Origin: Bacillota bacterium
GTDB taxonomy: Bacteria > Eremiobacterota > SpSt-956 > JAKJGF01
Assembly (NCBI GenBank): GCA_029555925.1
Contig: JAKPQU010000299.1
Span: 1 to 14,983, forward strand
Reading direction: 5' to 3'
Length of the DNA: 14,983 bases
This document shows positions 5,841 to 12,535 of the stretch, in pieces (position 1 is the stretch's first letter; each line of letters starts with the position of its first letter). Position numbers and translations under genes: made by a program. The notes under the pieces are model-generated. The model searched no databases and was not told where the DNA came from. It saw only the letters and a list, made by a program, of their open reading frames with translations.

Positions 5841-8780
5841 ATGAAAAAACTATTTGTCATAATCTTATCTTTTTTTATTTTATCTACTGCCTGCCTTTAT
5901 GCTCAATCTGAAGAAGAAGGCAAGAAAATATACAATGAAGGTCTGGAACTTTACAGTAAATATGATTATAAAGGTGCCCTGGCAAAATTTGAAGAAGCAT
6001 TGAAAATATTCAAAAAAACCTTTTATGCAGAAGGTATTTCCTCCACTCTTGGCAATATGGGCATGATTTATTCCAACCTGGGGGATTATAAAACTGCTCT
6101 GAAATACTGTAATGATGCTCTTGAAATGTGCAGGAGCAACGTATTTAAAGATGTAAAAGGAGAAGGGAAAAATCTTGTAAATATAGGTCTTATTTATGCA
6201 AATATGGGAGACTATAAAAAATCTCTTCAGAGTTATGAAGGTGCCATGGATATATTTAAAAGACTCGATGATTTACAGGGACAGGGAAAAGTTTGTGTAA
6301 GTATGGGAAATCTTTATTCTGACCTTGGAGATTATGATAAATCCCTTGAGTATTATGAAGAAGGACTGGATATTGCCAAAAGAACTGGTGATCTCCAGGG
6401 AGAAGCCATTAATTTAACCAATATAGGCGGTGTTTATGAGAAATCTGGAGATTACACACATGCCCTTACTTATGACAATCAGGCACTGGAAATTACCAGG
6501 AAGATGGGCTATACAGGTGGAGAAGCCAAAAATCTTGCCAATATAGGAAATGTTTATAACAGCCTTGGAGATTACACAAAAGCCCTTGAGTATTACAATC
6601 AGGCTCTGGAAATAAATAAAAAAATGGCTTATGCCCAGGGAGAATCTCTTAACCTGGGAAATATCGGTCTCATTTATTTTAACCTGGGAGATTATCAGAA
6701 ATCCCTTGAGTATTACAATCAGGCCCTGGAAATTAAAAGAAAAATGGGAGATGCAAAAAATGAGGCTTTTGACCTGAATAATATAGGAGATATTTATTAT
6801 GACCTCTCTGAATATGACAGAGCCCTGGAATGTTTTGATAAATCTCTGAAGATTAAGAAAACTATAGGACTTTCCACGGATTCTACAGTTGCCAATATAG
6901 GTAAAGTATATCTTGCCAGAGGGGAGTTAAAGAAAGCCTATGAACTGTTCAATTCTCTGGAAAATCCTGTTTATTCAGGCATATGCCTTGGAAAATATTA
7001 TCTTGCTACAAAAGAATACGGAAAAGCAAAGGAATCTTTCTTTAATATTCTGGAAGATCTGGAGAAAAACAGGGATGCCTATGTGGTAGTTTCATATATC
7101 GGTCTCGGCATGTCTGAAGAGGGGATGAAAAATTATAAGGAAGCAGAGAAATATTACAAAAAAGCAGTGGATTTCCTGGAACGTCAGAGAGATAGTCTTA
7201 CCCAGAGCCAGAGGAAAAATTTCTTCGAAGGACATGTTGAAGGTTTCAGACGTCTTGCACCATATGAAGGACTTGTAAGGATTTACCACTATTTGAACCG
7301 TGACAGCGAAGGACTTCTCTACGGGGAAAGCACAAAGGCAAGACTTTTTGCCGAAGAAATAGCCAGAAAGTATGAAGGAAGCGACTGCAGACTCCCTGAA
7401 GAAATTTCCGTTAAAGAAAGAACTATTATTAATAAAATTGCTTCCCTGTATAAACAGATGGAAGAAGCTTATAAGAATGATAATAAAGATAAAATAACGG
7501 AACTTACCGCTATGCTGGCTCCTCTTAAAGAAGAAAAGGAAAAATTTATAAGTCACCTCAGGCAGAATTATCCTGAATATGCATCTATTATGTACCCCAG
7601 ACCGCTGAAGCCTGAAGAAATAAAATTAAATGACGGAGAGGTCATAATAGAATATGAAGTTACAGATAGAGAAACCATTGGATGGCTCATAAAAAAAGGA
7701 CAGATTGTAAAGACAGTAACGATTCCTGTAACAAATCAGTCTCTTACCGGCCTTGTAAGGGAATACAGAAGCACTTTTGAGGATGTAAAAGATGTTTCTG
7801 CTCTGGGAGATTTCAAACCTGAGACAGGAAAAAAATTATATGATCTTCTGTTAAAACCTCTTGTATCTGAGATTAAAGATGAGAAAATAATAATAATTCC
7901 CGATGAAATACTCGGTATATTGCCCTTTGAAGCCCTTGTCTGTGATATGCCTTCGACCATGAAAATGGTTCAGGGAAAATTCGGACCCTGTCCTGAAGGC
8001 ATAAAATATGGAGGAGATAGATATAATATAAGCTATTACCAGTCTGCAAGTTCTTTTACAATGATAAGAACATTAAATAAAGGTAAAGCCAGTAAAGGTC
8101 TGTTTGCCATAGGAGATCCTGTATTTAATGAACAGGATGACAGGCTGAAAGGCACTGCAGTTACACCTCAAAAATATGGTTTTCTATCATTGCAGGGGCT
8201 GGGACAGGGTATGACTGAATTTCAGAGACTTCCTCAGACCGGTGAATTACTTGCCGGAGTATCTGCCATATTCCCCGGAGAGATTACTTCTTTATCGGGA
8301 ACAGAGGCCACTCTGACAGGCTTAAAGAGCAAAAACCTTGCAGATTACCGTTATCTTTTGTTTGCCACTCATGGCATTCTGGATAATGATATACCTTATA
8401 TAAAAGAACCTGCACTGGTTCTGTGTCTTGTTAATAATAATGACGACGGATTTCTTACTATGAGCCGTGTCATGGATATGAAGATGGGGGCAGACGTGGC
8501 AGTCCTTTCTGCCTGCAAAACTGGCCTCGGGAAAACTGTTTCGGGAGAAGGCACTATGGGAATGGGAAGAGCCTTTCAGTATGCGGGAGCAAAGAATGTG
8601 TTGATGAGTCTCTGGAGTGTGGAAACTGTATCTACGAATATGATGATAGAGAAATATTTTGCAGGTTTAAAACAGGGTAAAAGCAGCAGAGAAGCGCTTA
8701 AAGAGGCGAGAGCATGTATAGTAAAGGAAGGCTACTGCCATCCTTTCTACTGGGCCCCTTTTATTCTTGTAGGAGACTAG
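5841..8780 (+). CDS. Exported TPR-CHAT protein with intact catalytic dyad
   Basis: A 979-residue protein. Residues 1-21 form a Sec signal peptide (MKKLFVIILSFFILSTACLYA, cleavage probably before QSEEE). The STAC segment is not a proper lipobox. Residues ~24-470 hold about eleven tetratricopeptide units with the recurring NIGxxYxxLGDYxKALEYY pattern. A helical linker follows (~530-580), then a CHAT domain of the caspase/separase fold. IIIPDEILGILPFEAL lies at ~682-697, FATHG carries H844 and LSACKTG carries C892, so both catalytic residues are present. TPRs usually recognise a partner and CHAT acts as a cysteine protease, but the substrate is unknown. Start at ATG 5841 follows GGGAGG (5825-5830) at good spacing. 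With no CRISPR or gRAMP gene nearby and a signal peptide, this is not the type III-E TPR-CHAT. It likely acts in the periplasm or outside. Confidence 0.92.
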   Translation: MKKLFVIILSFFILSTACLYAQSEEEGKKIYNEGLELYSKYDYKGALAKFEEALKIFKKTFYAEGISSTLGNMGMIYSNLGDYKTALKYCNDALEMCRSNVFKDVKGEGKNLVNIGLIYANMGDYKKSLQSYEGAMDIFKRLDDLQGQGKVCVSMGNLYSDLGDYDKSLEYYEEGLDIAKRTGDLQGEAINLTNIGGVYEKSGDYTHALTYDNQALEITRKMGYTGGEAKNLANIGNVYNSLGDYTKALEYYNQALEINKKMAYAQGESLNLGNIGLIYFNLGDYQKSLEYYNQALEIKRKMGDAKNEAFDLNNIGDIYYDLSEYDRALECFDKSLKIKKTIGLSTDSTVANIGKVYLARGELKKAYELFNSLENPVYSGICLGKYYLATKEYGKAKESFFNILEDLEKNRDAYVVVSYIGLGMSEEGMKNYKEAEKYYKKAVDFLERQRDSLTQSQRKNFFEGHVEGFRRLAPYEGLVRIYHYLNRDSEGLLYGESTKARLFAEEIARKYEGSDCRLPEEISVKERTIINKIASLYKQMEEAYKNDNKDKITELTAMLAPLKEEKEKFISHLRQNYPEYASIMYPRPLKPEEIKLNDGEVIIEYEVTDRETIGWLIKKGQIVKTVTIPVTNQSLTGLVREYRSTFEDVKDVSALGDFKPETGKKLYDLLLKPLVSEIKDEKIIIIPDEILGILPFEALVCDMPSTMKMVQGKFGPCPEGIKYGGDRYNISYYQSASSFTMIRTLNKGKASKGLFAIGDPVFNEQDDRLKGTAVTPQKYGFLSLQGLGQGMTEFQRLPQTGELLAGVSAIFPGEITSLSGTEATLTGLKSKNLADYRYLLFATHGILDNDIPYIKEPALVLCLVNNNDDGFLTMSRVMDMKMGADVAVLSACKTGLGKTVSGEGTMGMGRAFQYAGAKNVLMSLWSVETVSTNMMIEKYFAGLKQGKSSREALKEARACIVKEGYCHPFYWAPFILVGD

Positions 8781-8789
8781 GTTTTTTCT

Positions 8790-8818
8790 TTTAAAAATTC
8801 TCTATTCTATGATATAAT
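8790..8818 (+). promoter_or_regulatory. Extended -10 promoter before the RNAP-like gene
   Basis: A perfect TATAAT at 8813-8818 is preceded by TGA (8810-8812), giving an extended -10 element. The matching -35 region (about 8790-8795, TTTAAA) is weak, as is common with extended -10 promoters. Transcription would start near 8825, giving a leader of about 175 nt before ATG 8999. It suggests the RNAP-like, sigma-like and DUF3592 genes are expressed independently of the CHAT gene. Confidence 0.55.
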
Positions 8819-8824
8819 ATCTTA

Positions 8825-8915
8825 AGCAGGAGAATGAATTTTTTCGGCGAATCAGGAGAATTTCGCTGTATTAATCAGGTATTAGACTAACAACTATGAC
8901 CGGTTCGGCCATAAA
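8825..8915 (+). other. Structured leader of the RNAP-like gene
   Basis: The 218-nt gap after the CHAT gene holds, after the promoter, two AGGAGAAT words (8828-8835 and 8854-8861). A short stem GCGAA/TTCGC (about 8847-8866) encloses the second word, and a GACCG-type stem lies near 8898-8910. An 18-codon ATG frame (8834-8890) is present, but its Shine-Dalgarno is too close to the ATG to be convincing. I recognise no known riboswitch. Confidence 0.35.
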
Positions 8916-8978
8916 GAAGCATGAGAATTTGTTCCTCCCGTCACGTGTTACGCGTTACGCGTGACGATTCTCATATAA
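8916..8978. repeat. 63-nt composite repeat, copy 2, with near-perfect palindrome
   Basis: Nearly identical to 3256-3318. The core at 8939-8966 (CGTCACGTGTTACGCGTTAC...) is almost fully self-complementary. It is enclosed by ATGAGAAT (8921-8928) and ATTCTCAT (8967-8974), which pair perfectly. The ATG at 8921 is in frame with the downstream gene, but translating the palindrome makes no sense as protein. Confidence 0.85.
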
Positions 8979-8998
8979 ATAAGAGTGAAGGAATTTTT

Positions 8999-11900
8999 AT
9001 GTATTTTTCTACTGAAACATGTTGTAATGATTTAGTATATCATAATCAGGCACGATCTTACGAATATTTCTGGACAGGAGAAGGACGAAATTTTCATCAT
9101 ACCTCCTTTAAAGATCTTCTCACTGAAGAATTTAACAGTCCCTTTTATGGCAGAAATGATCTTAATAATTTAGCTTTTAATATTACCCTTTCAGACCATT
9201 TTTTACCAGAGTATAGGGCCGTAAAAATTACTCTCACAGCCGGTAATGCAGATACAGGTTTCCTCTATTTTTCCATCCCTTCTGTTACACAGGAAGGGAC
9301 TTTTTTATTGAATGGTAAAGAAAGGGCTTTTATTTTAAACCTTGTAGAATCGCCGGGGCTTATATTCAATGAAGACGAAGCTATTATCAGACCATGTCCT
9401 TTTGGTCAAGTTATCAGATTTTTCAGACATATTCCCTGCAGAGATATCTTTAAAGATGAAAATCTGATTAATAAGGGATGTGTTGAACTTAAAGGTAAAT
9501 GTTTCATAACACCTCTGTTCCTTTTCCTTGCAGGAGTATCTGACGAAGAGATAATGGAGTTATATCATATAGATAGAGAGATGTTGTCCGGAATTAAAGA
9601 TTTATATATTTATAAAGATAACTCTTTTAAAGAAAACCTGAGAGAAGACCTGGTTTCTTTACTGGATCCTTATGACTTAAAAGGAATTAAGCTCTTACGT
9701 GATGATGAAATATTGTCTGATTTCAGGCAGGAATTTTTAGAGAGATTTTTTATCGGGAAATCAGGAAGATGGCAGATTAACAGGAGATTTGTACGTTATG
9801 GACTTCCATACCATTCTAAAGATACCGTACTTACATTGAATGATATAAAGGGTTTACTTTATATACTGGTAAATAAAAATCCACATAAAGACGATAGAAA
9901 CTGTCTTTCGAATAATATTGTCCTTCAAATAGGAGATTATCTTCATTACCTTGTAATGAATGAATTCAAGAAAAATAGGTATGTCTTTAAGAGATTCGGC
10001 AGTAATATTGTTCGTTTTGACGATTTTATAATATTTCTGCAGAATAAATTTCTGCCATATCTTGAACAATCAGTAAAAGCATTGTTTATTTCATCGCCTC
10101 TGTCTTATGTACTGACAGATAATGATAAATTTTCTATAAGAACATGGCAGAAAAAGATTACAGGGATAAATAGAGAAAATATTCACTATTCGTATTACGG
10201 AAGAATATGTCCTTTCTGTATAGAAGAAGACAGGTTCTTTTATCTTACGGAATATGCCAGAATAAATGAAGCAGCTATTCTTGAAACTCCTTATTTAAAG
10301 GTTCATAATAATGTAATAACAGATGAATTGATATTTTTTACACCCGATGAAGAGGATAACCCGGATAAATATATAGCTTCAGGAACTGAGAGAGAGGATA
10401 AACATATTAAAAATGGCCGTGTTTCTGCCCGCGGAGCAAATGGAATTTTTCTTGATGTTCAGAGGGAAGAAATCGGTTATATAGATTTCTCGCCTTCACA
10501 GATTTTCAGTATTACTCCTCTCATGATACCATTTTTATCAGATAGTGATTTTACTCCTGTACTAAAACAGTCCATACCTTTGAAATATAAAGAAAAACCT
10601 CTCATATATACAGAACCGGAGGAAAGAGGGATAGATTTTATTCATGGAGTCAATCTTTTCTGTATATTTGTTAAAGATGAGGAATGTTCTGTAGTAATTT
10701 CCGAGTCTGCATCCAGAAAACTGACTTCCATATATTTTCATGGGAAATTGAGTTTTTCTACAGATGACAGTATGATTTTTACCGGTACCAATCCTTTTTA
10801 TTCAGAAGAAGAGTTAAAGAATTTAGATGAAACAGGTATTATTAAAACAGGCATATATGTCCGTGAAGGAGATATTCTGCTATCTGCTGTCAGGGAAAAA
10901 GAAGATTTTAAAGAATGGATGAGAGATTTTTCATTCAGTCCTTTTACAGATAACGCTCTGTGCTACGAAGATGTATCAAAATATGTTCCTGCCGGTATAT
11001 CAGGTGTTGTAACAGGAGTCATTAAAGAGGCCAATCTGATAGAAATTGAAATTGTAGATGAAAAACCTGCCTGTGAAGGTGACAGGATTATGAACAGACA
11101 TGGCTTTAAAGGTATTATCTCTAGGGTTATACCGGATAAAGATATGATGTTTTATAAAGATGGAAGAAAGAAAATACATGCCGACATAGTAATCAATCAT
11201 GCCTTATGCACTCGTGGACAGACTCTGGAGACACTATCCGGTTTTGCGGCAAAAAAATTAAATGTAAGATTTAAAATAGAACCTTCAGGTAAATTGAGTG
11301 TTTCTTCATATTCAAATAATGAAGTTAACAGGATTTTAAATAGCAACAGTGATATGTATAAAAAAATTGAGGACCTGTTGAATTTATCAGGAAACAGGAA
11401 TATGTTAAATAAGTTTGAAGCTCCTCTGGCAGGGTATCAGTATTTTATAAGACCACTGGAGAAAGAAAAGAAACAGGAATTTCACCATCCGGTTATTGAC
11501 ATGAATAAAGAGTTATCTCTTCTTAAATCCGGTGATATGAATATAACAGAAGGATTTTTGCTGGACGAATTAAAAATCTGTGCTTCCTCTGCTATTAAAT
11601 CTTTTATTTATTATATAAGAGGTCTTGGCATAAACATTATATTATATGACGAACATCAGTGTAATATAACAGAGAATATAATTTTTAATCAGTCATGTCC
11701 ATCTGATATTAAGAGTCTGATTTTTCAGATTGCTACAGATGAGGATATTGTTCAGTGGGCTTCCGGAGAAGTAAAATACGGAACGGCATTGTACAGTTAT
11801 GAACTTGCAGACATAGCCCATGGGCTTTATTCGTCTCATATCTTCGGAGAATGGAGGAAAAACAGGGAAAAATCTTCCTCTATGGACATGGATAGAATAA

Positions 11901-12271
11901 CATCTCTACAGACAAAAATGGCCTTTGTTAAACTGCCATGTCCTGTAATTCATCCCATGTTTAATAATACTATAAATGTGATTCCTGTTATACCATTTTA
12001 TTACAGGCCTTTGTTACGGATTGATAACAGGATAATCCCTCATTGTCTGAACAGACTTTATGAGAAGATATTAACTGTAAAATATCATCTTGAACGATAT
12101 GAAGATAACAAACAGGAGAGAAAGAACAGGAAAGTGAGAGCATTTTTAGAAAAAGACCTGGCTGTTTCAATTTATAACCTGTTTAATAACTATCTATATA
12201 GAGACGGAAATACACGTTATAAATCTCTTATAACGCTTCTTAACGAAATTTTTATAAAAGAAATTTTATAA
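8999..12271 (+). CDS. Divergent RNA polymerase beta / beta-prime N-terminal fusion
   Basis: A 1090-residue protein that follows RpoB from end to end and continues into RpoC. Beta landmarks: EGTFLLNGKERAFIL (99-113), DDRNCLSNNIV, then HYSYYGRICPFC (396-407) and EYARINEAAILETPYLKV (418-435) matching the Rif-region HYGRVCPIETPEG...LETPYRKV. Next come YIDFSPSQIFSITPLMIPFL (494-513), EEELKNLDETGIIKTG (603-618), VPAGISGVVTGV (663-674), EGDRIMNRHGFKGIISRVIP (693-712) and DIVINHALCTRGQTLETLSG (729-748). Beta-prime landmarks: WASGEVKYGTALYSYEL...HGLYSSHIFG (920-950), FVKLPCPVIH (976-985), INVIPVIPFYYRPLLRID (992-1009) and clamp helices (~1010-1065). It ends before NADFDGD. The GDK lysine is Arg696, the EDS aspartate is Cys563, and NMQRQAVP and the flap are missing. 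ATG 8999 follows AAGGA at 6 nt. Homology is firm; polymerase activity is unlikely alone. Confidence 0.88.
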   Translation: MYFSTETCCNDLVYHNQARSYEYFWTGEGRNFHHTSFKDLLTEEFNSPFYGRNDLNNLAFNITLSDHFLPEYRAVKITLTAGNADTGFLYFSIPSVTQEGTFLLNGKERAFILNLVESPGLIFNEDEAIIRPCPFGQVIRFFRHIPCRDIFKDENLINKGCVELKGKCFITPLFLFLAGVSDEEIMELYHIDREMLSGIKDLYIYKDNSFKENLREDLVSLLDPYDLKGIKLLRDDEILSDFRQEFLERFFIGKSGRWQINRRFVRYGLPYHSKDTVLTLNDIKGLLYILVNKNPHKDDRNCLSNNIVLQIGDYLHYLVMNEFKKNRYVFKRFGSNIVRFDDFIIFLQNKFLPYLEQSVKALFISSPLSYVLTDNDKFSIRTWQKKITGINRENIHYSYYGRICPFCIEEDRFFYLTEYARINEAAILETPYLKVHNNVITDELIFFTPDEEDNPDKYIASGTEREDKHIKNGRVSARGANGIFLDVQREEIGYIDFSPSQIFSITPLMIPFLSDSDFTPVLKQSIPLKYKEKPLIYTEPEERGIDFIHGVNLFCIFVKDEECSVVISESASRKLTSIYFHGKLSFSTDDSMIFTGTNPFYSEEELKNLDETGIIKTGIYVREGDILLSAVREKEDFKEWMRDFSFSPFTDNALCYEDVSKYVPAGISGVVTGVIKEANLIEIEIVDEKPACEGDRIMNRHGFKGIISRVIPDKDMMFYKDGRKKIHADIVINHALCTRGQTLETLSGFAAKKLNVRFKIEPSGKLSVSSYSNNEVNRILNSNSDMYKKIEDLLNLSGNRNMLNKFEAPLAGYQYFIRPLEKEKKQEFHHPVIDMNKELSLLKSGDMNITEGFLLDELKICASSAIKSFIYYIRGLGINIILYDEHQCNITENIIFNQSCPSDIKSLIFQIATDEDIVQWASGEVKYGTALYSYELADIAHGLYSSHIFGEWRKNREKSSSMDMDRITSLQTKMAFVKLPCPVIHPMFNNTINVIPVIPFYYRPLLRIDNRIIPHCLNRLYEKILTVKYHLERYEDNKQERKNRKVRAFLEKDLAVSIYNLFNNYLYRDGNTRYKSLITLLNEIFIKEIL

Positions 12272-12535
12272 TATTTTGACGAAAGAAAGATTGACCGTTA
12301 CAGGAGAAGAAAAACATAAGGACATACATATTACTGTAACAGGTAAAATGGTATCTGTAAAAAGCTTCTGCCTGGCGGGCTCTGGAGAAGAAAAATTAGT
12401 TTTTTATAAGAATTAAAAATTAAATAAGGGCTAATTTATTGTCTGTAAAACAAATAGCGGTAATATGAATGGAATATTAAACGGAGATGGCATTTTAACG
12501 AAAACATGCCCGGCCATTACGGGAGAAGAAAACAT
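12272..12535. other. Repeat-filled gap between RNAP-like and sigma-like genes
   Basis: This 264-nt gap holds a perfect 7-nt inverted repeat GTTACAG/CTGTAAC (12297-12303 and 12334-12340) and one full copy of the dispersed repeat (12333-12455). It also holds a 24-codon ATG frame at 12465-12539 whose TGA overlaps the next ATG as ATGA. GGAGAAGAAAA occurs three times (12303, 12384, 12522). No terminator or clear promoter is visible. Confidence 0.5.
12333..12455 (+). repeat. Dispersed head-plus-tail repeat, internal copy
   Basis: The head (AACAGGTAAAATGGTATC..., AAAAAGCTTCTGCCTGGC, GGCTCTGGAGAAGAAAAATT) and the 32-nt tail (12424-12455) match 14848-14972 closely. The head contains a GCCTG-G-C(A/G)GGC palindrome flanked by CTTCT and AGAAG. 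The tail equals bases 1-32 of the window exactly. No open reading frame runs through it, so it looks like a MITE-sized or structural repeat. Confidence 0.85.

Noticed and set aside
7092..7556. 154-codon minus-strand frame inside the CHAT gene
   Set aside because: It is a shadow of the strongly supported plus-strand gene, with a low-complexity Phe/Ile/Ser composition and no motif.
5841..8780. TPR-CHAT as part of a type III-E CRISPR (Craspase) system
   Set aside because: It has a signal peptide, and there is no gRAMP/Cas7-11 gene and no CRISPR array in the window.
8834..8890. 18-codon frame in the leader of the RNAP-like gene as a leader peptide
   Set aside because: GGAG lies 1 nt from the ATG, too close for normal initiation, and there is no regulatory codon run. 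Mentioned only as part of the leader.
8921..8998. Upstream ATG extending the RNAP-like protein by 26 residues
   Set aside because: The extension translates a palindromic repeat that also occurs elsewhere. ATG 8999 has AAGGA at 6 nt.
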